Counted from the first letter of the stretch, positions 1-8,623 are shown. The stretch: DNA of 64,000 nucleotides from Pseudoglutamicibacter albus (GCF_022346425.1 NZ_JAKRCW010000002.1:62001-126000), one strand, 5' to 3'. Notes: generated by a model from the sequence alone, not told the origin. Program-made: numbers and translations.

Positions 1-368
1 ACTCGGGTTACAAGTACCAGCGCGGACTCGAGACGCAGAGCAAAGAGCGTCAGGAAGAGATGCGCAAGTTCACCTTCGACCTGCTGGAAGAGCTCTACGA
101 GCTTGAGCTGCAGTACTCGGGTGAGCTGTACGAGCCGCTCGGCCTGATGGACGACGTTGCCGTGTTCGTGCGTTACAACGCGAACAAGGCGCTGATGAAC
201 CTCGGTTACCCGTCGCGGTTTACCGCTGAAGAGACCGAAGTGAACCCTGAGATTCTCGCGGCGCTGTCACCTGGCAGCAACGAAAACCACGACTTCTTCA
301 GTGGATCAGGATCGAGCTACATCATCGGTAAGGGCGAAGACACCACCGACGACGACTGGGACTTCTAG
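1..368 (+). CDS. nrdF: Ribonucleotide reductase class Ib, beta subunit (NrdF), 3' end only
   Basis: This is the C-terminal end of the small subunit of the class Ib ribonucleotide reductase, which holds the dimetal-tyrosyl radical used by NrdE to make deoxyribonucleotides. The frame enters at base 3 and 121 residues are visible. The stretch with GYKYQRGLETQSKERQEEM and the C-terminal acidic-aromatic tail ending TTDDDWDF are typical of NrdF; the tail is known to dock into the large subunit. The N-terminal two thirds with the metal ligands lie outside the window. A tandem 8-bp repeat starts at its stop codon, followed by a strong hairpin, so transcription probably ends here. Confidence 0.93.
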   Translation, partial: SGYKYQRGLETQSKERQEEMRKFTFDLLEELYELELQYSGELYEPLGLMDDVAVFVRYNANKALMNLGYPSRFTAEETEVNPEILAALSPGSNENHDFFSGSGSSYIIGKGEDTTDDDWDF

Positions 369-407
369 GCTCAAGGGCTTAACGGCTCGAGGGCTCAGCG
401 GCTCGAT
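368..407 (+). repeat. 8-bp tandem repeat directly at the nrdF stop
   Basis: Five imperfect copies of GGCTCRAG (GGCTCAAG, GGCTTAAC, GGCTCGAG, GGCTCAGC, GGCTCGAT) begin at the last base of the nrdF stop codon. It is one of several stop-associated repeats in this window. Confidence 0.7.
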
Positions 408-427
408 TCGGGCCGCACCGTCCGAAT

Positions 428-486
428 AGCGCACCGCGGGTTGGACGCTGGCACACGCCGGCAACCTTCCCGCGGTGCGCTGTTTT
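428..486 (+). terminator. Probable nrdF transcription terminator
   Basis: A perfect 13-bp inverted repeat (AGCGCACCGCGGG, 428-440, with CCCGCGGTGCGCT, 469-481) encloses a 28-base loop and is followed by GTTTTG. The stem is strong and the T-run short, as is common for actinobacterial terminators. Confidence 0.7.
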
Positions 487-507
487 GTGCCCGAGCCAGC
501 GCGATTC

Positions 508-567
508 TTGTCGACTAAGATCGACAAAACCTCCGCAAAGTAGCAGCTTGTCGACTATACTCGACAA
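508..567 (+). promoter_or_regulatory. Twin palindromic operators overlapping a promoter -10
   Basis: Two copies of TTGTCGA-N6-TCGACAA lie at 508-527 and 548-567, with centres exactly 40 bp apart. The spacer of the second copy supplies a good -10 hexamer, TATACT (556-561), and that of the first a weaker TAAGAT. The downstream start codon is at 584 behind AGGGAGG. The layout suggests repression by a dimeric regulator bound on one face of the DNA. The binding protein is not known from the sequence. Confidence 0.65.
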
Positions 568-583
568 AACAGGGAGGTTTGTG

Positions 584-1804
584 GTGGACAGAATCATTGA
601 ACGCCCGAGATACTTTTCGCGGATCCAGCCCTTTATCGACAAACCCCTCGTGAAGGTGCTCACCGGTGTGCGTCGCTGCGGCAAATCTACGATTCTGCAG
701 CAGCTGCAAGAAGTGATTCGCGCGGGCAGCGCTGATCCACAAGTGTTTGCGATGAATTTTGAGTCCGCTGACGGGCTTCACATCACAGACGCAGCGGCGC
801 TGCTACGGCGCATCGAAGCCGAAAACCTCAACAAAAACACCCGCGCGTATTTCTTCTTTGACGAAATTCAGCAGGTCGCCGACTGGGAGAAAGCCATCAA
901 CGCGATCCGCGTCGACTATGACGCAGATATCTATGTCACCGGGTCGAATTCGCGCATGCTTTCCGGTGATCTCGCCACACATCTTGCCGGTCGCTACGTT
1001 GAGTTCTTGATCCAACCGTTTTCGTTTGCGGAATTTGTCGAGCTGCACCGCCAAAGCGACCGCACACTGAGCGAACACTTCCAGCACTTTGTGCAGTTCG
1101 GCGGTTTCCCGGCGTTGAAATACTTCAACCTCGACCGGGAACCCTCGCTCGACTACCTTGACTCGGTGTACAACTCGGTTGTGCTCAAAGACGTGATTGA
1201 GTATCACCAGATCCGCGACGTCGACATTTTTCACCGCATCGTCGGTTACTGCTTCGCAAATATTGGAAAAACCTTCTCGGCGCAGTCACTGGTGCGTTTT
1301 TTCAAAAGCGAGGGGCGCACCGTTTCGGTTGATACCGTGTTGAACTACCTTGAGTTTTGCGTGAACGCTTTCTTGATTTATCGGGTTCCGCGCTTTGACA
1401 TTGCGGGGAAGGCGAGGCTTCGGGCAACTGAGAAGTACTATGCGGTGGATCACGGTTTTCGTGAAACGCTCGGCCTTTCGAACCAGGCCGACATTGAGCT
1501 GACCCTCGAAAACATCGTGTGCGTGGAGCTGCTTGCGCGCGGGTACGAGGTAAGTGTCGGAAGAGCCGGCGCGCGCGAGATTGACTTCATCGCCCGCAGA
1601 GGTTCCGACACCGAGTACTTCCAGGTGAGTTACCTGCTCGGCAGCCAAAACACCGTCGACCGCGAGTTCGGTGCCCTTCGCGGGGTTACCGACAACTTCC
1701 CGAAAACCGTGCTGAGCATGGACCAGTTCGACATGAGCCGCGACGGGATCCAACACAAAAACATTATCGAGTGGCTTGTCGAGCCCTCACCGTTGCACAG
1801 CTAG
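584..1804 (+). CDS. AAA-family ATPase with DUF4143 C-terminal domain
   Basis: This 406-residue protein has the AAA_14 plus DUF4143 layout. The N-terminal P-loop GVRRCGKST lies near residues 28-36, the Walker B-like FFFDEIQ near residue 90, and VTGSNSRML follows as the sensor-1 region. The C-terminal half carries GAREIDFIARRG, the conserved EIDF block that resembles a PD-(D/E)XK nuclease core. The function of this abundant family is not established; members are often variable between strains and linked to mobile or toxin-like loci. I chose the GTG at 584 because AGGGAGG sits 6 bases upstream; GTG 581 is less well spaced. Two palindromes precede it and a hairpin follows, so it looks monocistronic. 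Confidence 0.85.
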   Translation: MDRIIERPRYFSRIQPFIDKPLVKVLTGVRRCGKSTILQQLQEVIRAGSADPQVFAMNFESADGLHITDAAALLRRIEAENLNKNTRAYFFFDEIQQVADWEKAINAIRVDYDADIYVTGSNSRMLSGDLATHLAGRYVEFLIQPFSFAEFVELHRQSDRTLSEHFQHFVQFGGFPALKYFNLDREPSLDYLDSVYNSVVLKDVIEYHQIRDVDIFHRIVGYCFANIGKTFSAQSLVRFFKSEGRTVSVDTVLNYLEFCVNAFLIYRVPRFDIAGKARLRATEKYYAVDHGFRETLGLSNQADIELTLENIVCVELLARGYEVSVGRAGAREIDFIARRGSDTEYFQVSYLLGSQNTVDREFGALRGVTDNFPKTVLSMDQFDMSRDGIQHKNIIEWLVEPSPLHS

Positions 1805-1833
1805 GTGTCATCGCCTAGCCTGAATACCAACAT

Positions 1834-1885
1834 GACCGGTACCGCTACCCATTTTGGTGGGAGCCCAGGGCCGGTCTTTGTTTTT
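1834..1885 (+). terminator. Terminator after the DUF4143 ATPase gene
   Basis: GACCGG (1834-1839) pairs with CCGGTC (1871-1876), with further internal pairing (CCCA/TGGG), and is followed by TTTGTTTTT. This is a plausible rho-independent terminator 30 bases after the ATPase stop. Confidence 0.6.
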
Positions 1886-1925
1886 CTCGATCTAGCCGTC
1901 ATGCTCCTGTTGGGGTTATAGGTCA

Positions 1926-2098
1926 GAATGTGTGGCAAAAATCCCGGTTTTCCCCTGTGTTTACGCGGCAGAATCGGGTTTCATCTTTTACCCACAAAAC
2001 TTGTTACCTGGACAAAATGTGTGGCATAAATAGCGTTCGTTGCCCGTGTTTACGCGCATTACCCGTGTTTAGGGTTTCATTTTTGCCAGTCTGGCTGA
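1926..2098 (+). repeat. Duplicated left-end sequence ahead of the IS1249-like transposase
   Basis: Two imperfect copies of one segment lie 89 bp apart. AATGTGTGGC starts at 1927 and 2016, and both copies continue with an A-rich run, a CCC(C/T)GTGTTTACGCG block and a GTTTCAT(C/T)TTT block. The second copy runs into the transposase start. It looks like two left ends of the same or a related insertion sequence in tandem. The outer border of the element could not be fixed. Confidence 0.5.
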
Positions 2099-2725
2099 AT
2101 GAACGTTCCTCACTGCCCTTTTTGTCGTCGTCGTTTGCATCGTGGCGGTCACACCAGTTCTGGTAAAACCCGTTGGCGTTGCCGGGTTTGTGGCATTTCT
2201 CAAGTGCAACAAATCGACAAGCGTACGCACCAGTTCAAACAATTCATGAAATGGCTGCTGGGTCGTACTTTGATGCGGGATATGCCTGGCGGAGGACGTA
2301 CCTTCCGTCGTCACACTGCCTGGTGTTGGGACTTGTGGCCGGTGTTCCCAACCGTTGATGAAGTTCACCCTGTGGTGTTTATCGATGGTATTTACCTGGG
2401 GCGTCAAGCTGTTGTTTTGATTGCGTCTGCACCTCAGCACGTCCTCGGCTGGTATCTCGCTAAGACTGAGCACTCCGGGGCGTACCAGGGGCTGATGAAG
2501 CGGATCGCGGCTCCTTATATGGTCGTGTCTGACGGCGGGACTGGTTTCGCGAAAGCTTTACGTACTCAGTGGCCTGACACGAAACATCAACGCTGTTTGG
2601 TGCATGCTTCAAGACGGGTCACCCAGTTCACTACACAACGACCCAAAACAGCCGCTGGCCGGGACTTGCTTGTGATTGCGCGCGCTTTGACTGTTGCGCG
2701 CGTGCATTTAGTAACACCGTGGTGA
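2099..2725 (+). pseudogene. IS1249-like (IS256-group) transposase, 3' half deleted
   Basis: The protein begins with a zinc-ribbon-like CPFC...CRVCG, as in IS1249-type transposases of corynebacteria. It continues into the catalytic core with VVFIDGIYLG (first Asp), MVVSDGGTGFAKAL (second Asp) and the CLVHASRR motif typical of the IS256 group. About 200 residues remain of a family that is normally close to 400, and the catalytic Glu region is absent. The genuine sequence stops at about 2705, where the left end of the IS21-type element starts; the last residues, LVTPW and stop, are read from that terminal repeat. It is a non-functional remnant. No clear ribosome-binding site precedes the ATG. 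Confidence 0.8.
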
Positions 2726-2763
2726 GTATCGGGTAACGCGATGGTGAGTATCGAGTAACACTG
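2706..2763 (+). repeat. IS21 left terminal repeat
   Basis: It holds two and a half tandem 22-bp units built on GTAAC...GTGAGTATCG. It matches the right end in inverted orientation and provides the stop codon that closes the truncated upstream transposase. Confidence 0.8.
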
Positions 2764-2834
2764 CTGTTTTCGGGGGAAACTCTTTGGTGACCGCGTGACT
2801 TCAGGGCACGCGGCATTGCCAAAGGAGTCCGATT

Positions 2835-4477
2835 GTGACTGACTACAGGGCGGTGATGGACCTCGTGCTCAAAGGCTGGTCCGTTCGCCAGATCACAGCG
2901 ACGATGGGATGCTCGCATTCCACGGTGCAAAAAGTTCGTAAAGTGCTGCAAGCAGAGCAGATCACGACCACGGCCCAGATTGCTGGGCTTAATGATGAAG
3001 CCGTAGCTGTGCTGTTTCATGACGGAAGATCCACAGGTCAGGGTGTGTTCGTCCCGATCGATTTCGATTCCGTGGTGAAAGCACGGACCGGAAGACATAA
3101 GACCACGCTGCAGGTCCTGTGGGGCAAGTACACCTCAACGCCAGCGCTGCCCGGGCAGCGGTACTACAGCTACGAGCGGTTTCGCCAGCTTGTCGCACAG
3201 CATGTTGATGCCACCGGGTAACCGCCCGGATCGTGCACGCACCAGCTCACACAATGCAGGTGGACTGGGCAGGAACGAAGATGCGCCTGTTCGACCCCAC
3301 CGGGGGCCGTCCAAGCAAGCTCAGTGTGTTTGTCGCTTCGCTACCGTATTCCGGGATGCTGTTTGCTTGTGCGTGTAGCAATGAACGCCAACAAGCGTGG
3401 CTGGACGCGCATATGCAGGCGTTTGAGTACTTCGGCGGGGTGGCAGAGGTCATCGTCCCGGACAACGCCTCGACGGCATCGAACGCGATAAGCGCTGCCG
3501 ATCGCAATCGTCGTGTCAACACCACGTACGAGGAGTTTCTGGAGCACTACAACACCGCTGCGCTGCCAGCGCGGGCAAGACGGCCGAAAGACAAGGCCAA
3601 TGTTGAGGCAGCGGTCAAGATTGTGACCCAAAAGGTCATCCATGCCCTTGACGACCACCAGTGCGTCAGCCTTGATGAGCTCAACAGTCGCATACTCAAA
3701 CGAGTTGACGCGATTAATGCGCACACCCCGTTTCGCGGCAACACCATCAGTCGGCGGCAGCTGTTTGAAGACTTTGAGGCTGATTTGCTCACTGACCTTC
3801 CCAAACAGCGGTGGCAGCGCACGGAATGGAAGCGGGCCAAAGTCGCTCCCGACTTCCATATCGTCGTCGGCAGCGTGCATTACTCCGTGCCCTACACACT
3901 TGTCGGCCGCACTGTTGATGTACGTATCACCGGCAACACGCTTACGGTTTTCGATGCCGGCGAGCGACAAGCAGTACATACGCTTGCGCACCAACGCGGC
4001 ACCTTCGTCACCGACACCGACCATATCCCGCCGCAGATGGCCAACACCCATGGGCTTTGGACCTGTGAATACTTCCTACGCGAAGCTGCCAGGGTAGGGC
4101 CGCACACCCGCCGGGTCATCGCTGAGCTTATGGATGCGCGCCCAATCAAAGCACAAGCGTTCTTCTCATGCCGCAACGTGCTTTCCATGGGAAAACACGA
4201 CAACAAGCCCATCTTGGAAGAAGCTTGCCGGCGGCTCGTCGACCTTGAAGGCCGACGTCAGGCAGTGTCCTACACCGCCGTGAAAAACATGATGGCAGCC
4301 GTACGCAAAGAAGACACGGTACGCACCACCACACAGCCTGACCCCAACGCGCGAGATGCCGCTGCCACCTCCACCAACACTGCAGCAGCACCTATCCCGC
4401 GTGATACGCGCGGTGCGTACCTCGGCGGCGCGGAGCAGTTCAGCATCGAAAACCTCACGAAGAAAGGAAACAACTAA
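2835..4477 (+). pseudogene. istA: IS21 transposase IstA, frameshifted
   Basis: The reading starts at GTG 2835 behind AAAGGAG. The N-terminal helix-turn-helix (WSVRQITATMGCSHSTVQKV) is followed by the expected region up to RQLVAQHVDATG, where a TAA at 3219-3221 interrupts. The -1 frame continues seamlessly as VTARIVHAPAHTMQVDWAG, the conserved start of the integrase core. It then runs to 4477 with the second Asp in VIVPDNAS, the DKANVEAAV catalytic Glu region and a C-terminal beta domain. Both pieces together give the usual length of about 540 residues. The break lies in ACCGGGTAA, where one G fewer than ACCGGGGTAA explains it. This is a mutation, an assembly error or, less likely, programmed -1 slippage. 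Confidence 0.85.
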
Positions 4478-4480
4478 CCC

Positions 4481-5248
4481 ATGGATGCGCCACAACCAGC
4501 ATCAACAACCGCACGATTCTTAGACGAATCAGTACTGCCCATCTTCACACAACTACGGATGACCGCCTTCGGCCGCACAGTCATCGACATTGCCGCGGAC
4601 CAAGCATTCGACCAGTGGAGCTTCTCAGACAAAATCCTCTACGCACTCGATAAAGAAGTCGCAGCCAGGCACGAAAGACGAGTCAACAAACTGCTCAAAA
4701 CATCACGATCGCCAAACCCCGATGCTTGTGTTGAAGACATCGTTTACACGCCCAGCCGCAACATCAACAAAGAGCAAATCACCCGACTTGCTCAATGCCA
4801 ATGGTGCCAGGATTCGAAAAACGTCGTCATCCTGGGCAAATCCTCCGTTGGCAAGACCTACCTCGCCCAAGCACTGCTCAATGCAGCGTGCCGAAAGGAT
4901 TACTCCGCCAAGTTCTTCCGCACCGACTCGTTGGCCAACCAACTCGCCGTGCTGCATCACTCGGATCCTGAGCGCGTGAAGTTCCTCGAAGCCATTCACA
5001 ACACCGATGTCCTCGTACTCGATGACTTTCTCACCACCCCGATCAATGAAGCCACCGCGCACCAACTGTTGACCATCATTGCGGAACGAGAAAACCGAGG
5101 AGCGACCATCGTGACATCCCAGTTCGCCCCCATCGAATGGTGCAAGTCCATCCCCGACGCTGTCATCGCTGAGTCGATCCTCAACCGGCTCGCCGTCGGC
5201 GCCGAGATCATCACACTAGAAGGAGACAACATGCGCCTAACCCACTAA
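4481..5248 (+). CDS. istB: IS21 helper ATPase IstB
   Basis: IstB is the AAA+ partner that forms oligomers on DNA and directs IstA to target sites. The 255-residue protein has the IstB N-terminal helical region, Walker A LGKSSVGKTYL near residue 120, Walker B DVLVLDDF, and the ATIVTSQF and IAESILNRL motifs typical of DnaC/IstB proteins. It starts 3 bases after the istA stop, so the two are translationally linked. The gene appears intact, but the istA frameshift would leave the element unable to move unless the frame is restored. Confidence 0.9.
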   Translation: MDAPQPASTTARFLDESVLPIFTQLRMTAFGRTVIDIAADQAFDQWSFSDKILYALDKEVAARHERRVNKLLKTSRSPNPDACVEDIVYTPSRNINKEQITRLAQCQWCQDSKNVVILGKSSVGKTYLAQALLNAACRKDYSAKFFRTDSLANQLAVLHHSDPERVKFLEAIHNTDVLVLDDFLTTPINEATAHQLLTIIAERENRGATIVTSQFAPIEWCKSIPDAVIAESILNRLAVGAEIITLEGDNMRLTH

Positions 5249-5271
5249 CCCCGCCCAACCCCCAAACGCCC

Positions 5272-5329
5272 GGGTGTTACTGGATACTCACCCGGGCGTT
5301 ACTCGATCCTCACCATGGCGTTACTAAAT
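5272..5329 (-). repeat. IS21 right terminal repeat
   Basis: This is the inverted counterpart of the left end, with GTAAC units on the minus strand at about 22-bp spacing. Read outward-in on the minus strand it encodes LVTPW and stop, which terminates the truncated AEC transporter gene. Confidence 0.8.
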
Positions 5330-6170
5330 CGGTGGTCTGAACATTCTGGGCGGTGGGGAGCACGCCGAGGATCACGGCCATGAAGATGCCGGCGGAATCG
5401 AGTTGGAATACGACGGCGGCGAGGAACCACGCGATCAGCGGGTGCACGATGAGTTTGAAGGCGACTGCGAGCATGACGTCGATCCGGCGGCCGTTGCCGT
5501 GCTGGAGCGGCTTGGAACCTACGAGGGAGATTCCGAACGCCATGAGCATCGCCGGGACCGCGGCGCCACCGAGGATTTCGATGGGGTTCATGACGGTTTC
5601 TGGGATGGTGGCTCCAGTGGTGGCTACGATGACGCCGGCGAGTGAGGCGAGGATCAGCGGGTTGGTTGCGATGCCTTTGAGCGCGCCGACCACGCCGGAG
5701 CCGACACGTTGGGTCTGAACATCGAGGCAAATGAGGGAGATCGGCTGGAGGATCGCGAGCTGAAACAGCAGGACCGGCACGGAGTAGGTGGCGTCGCCGA
5801 GCACGAAGATCGCGATGGGGATGCCGAGGTTAGCCGAGTTGACCATGCCGGCTGAAAGCGCGCCCACGGTAAGTTCAGCTGACCTGCGTTTGAGGGCTAG
5901 GCATGCGATCAGCACGTAGAGGGCCATGACGGTGAACGCGCCGATCGCGGCGATGAACACTTGCGGCCCGAAGATCACGGAGATGTCGGCTCGCGCGATC
6001 GTTTGGAACAGTAGGGCAGGGTTTGCGATGAGGAACGTGAGCCGGCTGAGGACGTAGCGGCCTTCGGGGCCCAAGACGTTGAGCCTTCCGGCAATGTAGC
6101 CGACCACGATCACAACCCAGATAGCTGTGAAGCCGGACAGTACACCAAGCATCGCCGAAACGTTGCCCAT
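5310..6170 (-). pseudogene. AEC (auxin efflux carrier) family permease, C-terminus cut by IS21
   Basis: The protein is a hydrophobic membrane permease of the AEC family, whose members export or import organic acids and related solutes. It shows the N-terminal motif VIVVGYIAGRLNVLGPEG, the NSANLGIPIA motif, and the late helix with LPTAQNV. Family members continue for another 30-40 residues after PTAQNV with a final membrane helix. Here, only a few residues later, the frame enters the IS21 end at 5329 and stops. The ATG at 6170 has GGAAGGAG upstream. The product is probably non-functional or impaired. No matching 3' remnant was found on the far side of the element. Confidence 0.85.
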
Positions 6171-6210
6171 TCAGCGTCTCCTTCCGCAGGCAGCCAGGTA
6201 GATCCACTGT

Positions 6211-6242
6211 GAGGCCTCGGCGGAGGCCTCGGCGGAGGCCTC
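6211..6242. repeat. 12-bp tandem repeat upstream of the AEC gene
   Basis: GAGGCCTCGGCG is repeated 2.7 times without mismatch. GAGGCCTC is itself palindromic, so the array could fold or bind a protein. It lies 40 bp upstream of the AEC start codon. Confidence 0.75.
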
Positions 6243-6398
6243 ATCTAAACCTATCTGTTTGCAGCGAAACAGCCAGTGGCCCCGACCTTCGCCAGGCAGG
6301 CTCAGACTTGTTGTTCGTGCGGTGAAGGTCTGACGTGGGCGTGCTTTGCAGCACCTCTAAGGGTCACTTCAACACATATCGACAATTTAAGTCCGACG

Positions 6399-6429
6399 TT
6401 GCTTCTCTTATTAGGTTAGCCTAACCTTA
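6399..6429 (+). promoter_or_regulatory. DtxR/IdeR iron box over the siderophore-operon promoter
   Basis: TTAGGTTAGCCTAACCTTA (6411-6429) is an almost perfect palindrome and matches the DtxR/IdeR consensus at nearly all positions. A candidate promoter, TTGCTT (6399-6404), 17 bp, TAACCT (6422-6427), places the -10 inside the box. Iron-loaded DtxR/IdeR should therefore block transcription of the operon that starts at 6510. Confidence 0.85.
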
Positions 6430-6509
6430 TGTTACTCTTTCCGAAGTACAGCGAACTGCTGGACTCGGAGGCACCCACCGAAACTCTCCGCACACAACAA
6501 AGGACCGAC

Positions 6510-7580
6510 GTGAAGAAAATCTTTAAAACCCTGACGGCCGCGGTGGCCAGCGGTGCTATTGCATTCACTATGACAGCCTGCGGAAGCAACGAGGCGAGTA
6601 GCGAAAACAACACCAGTAGCGTCAGCGCCTCGGATTCCACCACGCAGTTCCCTATAACCATCAAACACCGGTTCGGGGAGACCCCTATCAAAGAGGCTCC
6701 GCAGCGAATTGCGTGTGTCGGCTGGGCGAACCAAGAAGTCCCACTTGCTCTGGGACAGGTACCCGTTGGTATGACCAAGGCCACCTACGGCGACGATGAC
6801 GACAATGGCATCCTTCCATGGGTTGAAGACAAGCTGAAGGAACTCGGCGCAGACTCCGGCGACAAGAAGCCGGTGCTCTTCGATGAAACCGACGGCATTC
6901 CGTTTGAACAAGTCGCAGAAACAAAGCCCGACATTATTCTTGCCACTTACTCCGGAATCTCGAAGGAGGACTACGAAACACTCTCCAAGATTGCACCCGT
7001 CATTGCCTACCCAGACATGGCATGGGGCACATCATTGGAAGACATGGTTCTGATTAGCTCCAAGGCGATCGGTAAGGCCGATGAAGGCAAGAAGTTGTCT
7101 GAGAACCTGGATGCCACTATCGCCGACGCGCTTGAGAAATACCCGAACCTCAAGGGTAAGAAGGCACTCTTTACCACCCCCGGCAACGGCTCAGACCCAT
7201 CCAAGCTTAGCTTCTACTCCACAGAAGATCCTCGTATGGGATTCCTCATGGACCACGGTCTTGCAGCGCCGAAGATCGTCGAGGAAAAGTCCAAGACTGC
7301 CGACAATTTCTCGGTAGAAGTCTCTACTGAGAACCCGGAGCAATTCGATGATGTCGATCTCATCATCTCCTACTCCTCGGGCGATAAAGCCAAGGAGGAA
7401 AAGAAGGTCAAGGATATGCAGGCAGATCCACTGCTTTCCAAGATTCCAGCGGTGAAGAACGGCAACATTGCCTTCCTTGAAGATGGCCCACTAGGAGCCT
7501 CCGCGAACCCCTCACCGCTCGCTATCCCTTGGGGCATCGACCGTTACTTCGGAGCGCTTAACGAAGGGTTGAAGAAGTAA
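6510..7580 (+). CDS. Iron-siderophore ABC transporter, substrate-binding lipoprotein
   Basis: This 356-residue protein belongs to the FhuD/FepB-type periplasmic-binding family, anchored to the outer face of the membrane in Gram-positives. The GTG start behind AAAGGA yields MKKIFKTLTAAVASGAIAF and a lipobox MTAC with the lipidated Cys at residue 24, followed by a Ser/Asn-rich linker. The mature part begins with TIKHRFGETPIKEAPQRI, typical of iron-siderophore binding proteins. An upstream ATG at 6429 is open but would place 27 odd residues before the signal peptide. It is the first gene of an iron-box operon with two permeases and an ATPase. The ligand is unknown. The base composition looks less GC-rich than the core genes. 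Confidence 0.9.
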   Translation: MKKIFKTLTAAVASGAIAFTMTACGSNEASSENNTSSVSASDSTTQFPITIKHRFGETPIKEAPQRIACVGWANQEVPLALGQVPVGMTKATYGDDDDNGILPWVEDKLKELGADSGDKKPVLFDETDGIPFEQVAETKPDIILATYSGISKEDYETLSKIAPVIAYPDMAWGTSLEDMVLISSKAIGKADEGKKLSENLDATIADALEKYPNLKGKKALFTTPGNGSDPSKLSFYSTEDPRMGFLMDHGLAAPKIVEEKSKTADNFSVEVSTENPEQFDDVDLIISYSSGDKAKEEKKVKDMQADPLLSKIPAVKNGNIAFLEDGPLGASANPSPLAIPWGIDRYFGALNEGLKK

Positions 7581-7582
7581 CA

Positions 7583-8623
7583 GTGCCAACCTCAGTCCAC
7601 GCTGTTTCAGCAAAGTCCGTTCCCCGGCCTTCGATTACCACCAAGTCAGCTGTATTCGGTTTTTTGCTGATACTTGGACTGATATCGGTGGTCGTCTCGG
7701 TGATGTTTGGCGTACGCAGTATTACGTTAACCGAGGCGCTTTCCGCCTTAGGTGGATCTACCGACACCGCGGGAGAGGCAGCAGCATGGACACGCATCCC
7801 GCGCACAGTGCTAGCACTGTGCGCGGGTGCAGCGCTCGCCACCTCGGGCGTAGCATTTCAAGCTGTCACTCGAAACCCACTCGCAGACCCCGGAATATTC
7901 GGCGTTCTTGCCGGCGCTTCATTAGCAGTTGTTATCGGTATCACCTTCTTCAACATCAGTCGCACGATGCCGACAATGCTGATTGCATCAATGGGTGCAT
8001 TCGCGGCTGCAGTGTTTGTCTATTGCGTGGGATCAATCGGCCACGGCGGAGCCACTCCACTCAAACTAGCTCTTGCCGGAGCTGCCACGGCCGCCGCCCT
8101 ATCCAGCTTGACCAGTGCCATTCTGTTGCCGCGAGCCGATGTCATGGACGCGTTCCGCAACTGGCAAATCGGCTCCGTCAGCGGTGCGCAGTGGGAATCA
8201 CTGAAGATCGCCTTTCCTTTGCTTGGTCTCGGATTCGTCATCGTCTCTTTAACCAGCAGCGGGCTCAACGCGCTCTCTCTTGGCGATGATGTCGCCACCA
8301 GCCTCGGCATCAACTTAACCCGTACGCGAGTCCTGGCAACACTCGGGGCGGTGCTGCTCTGCGCAACCACCACTGCCGTCACTGGCCCGATTGCTTTCGT
8401 CGGTCTCATCGTTCCCCACGTTCTACGGATGGTCCTTGGGACCGACCACCGCGTTCTTATCCCAGCAAGCGCCCTGACAGGAGCAGTATTACTCACGCTT
8501 GCTGACACTGTTGGGCGCCTCGTCGGTGACCAATCCGAAATCGCAGTCGGCATCATCATGCCTCTCATCGGAGCCCCACTGTTTATTTGGATCGTGCGAC
8601 GGACAAGGATGCGGGACCTATGA
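7583..8623 (+). CDS. Iron-siderophore ABC transporter permease 1 (FecCD family)
   Basis: This 346-residue inner-membrane permease of the BtuC/FecCD family has about nine to ten hydrophobic segments. Characteristic blocks include RIPRTVLALCAGAALATSGVAFQAVTRNPLADPGIFGV near residues 72-110, LSLGDDVATSLGINL, and the ATPase-contacting region GPIAFVGLIVPHVLR. It starts at a GTG two bases after the lipoprotein stop and overlaps the second permease by four bases (ATGA), so the pair should be made together and form the translocation channel for the ferric siderophore. Confidence 0.93.
   Translation: MPTSVHAVSAKSVPRPSITTKSAVFGFLLILGLISVVVSVMFGVRSITLTEALSALGGSTDTAGEAAAWTRIPRTVLALCAGAALATSGVAFQAVTRNPLADPGIFGVLAGASLAVVIGITFFNISRTMPTMLIASMGAFAAAVFVYCVGSIGHGGATPLKLALAGAATAAALSSLTSAILLPRADVMDAFRNWQIGSVSGAQWESLKIAFPLLGLGFVIVSLTSSGLNALSLGDDVATSLGINLTRTRVLATLGAVLLCATTTAVTGPIAFVGLIVPHVLRMVLGTDHRVLIPASALTGAVLLTLADTVGRLVGDQSEIAVGIIMPLIGAPLFIWIVRRTRMRDL

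Larger units (their letters stand above)
2706..5329 (+). mobile_element. IS21-family insertion sequence (istA-istB)
   Basis: The element is about 2.6 kb, with istA and istB in one operon and related inverted ends. Reading inward, both ends start ATTTAGTAAC and match at about 48 of 56 positions. Each end shows the multiple repeats typical of IS21: at the left end GTAAC recurs at 2711, 2733 and 2755, exactly 22 bp apart. No target duplication is visible. The left flank is a truncated transposase and the right flank a truncated AEC transporter gene, so the element now marks a deletion or rearrangement. The exact outermost bases are uncertain. Confidence 0.85.
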
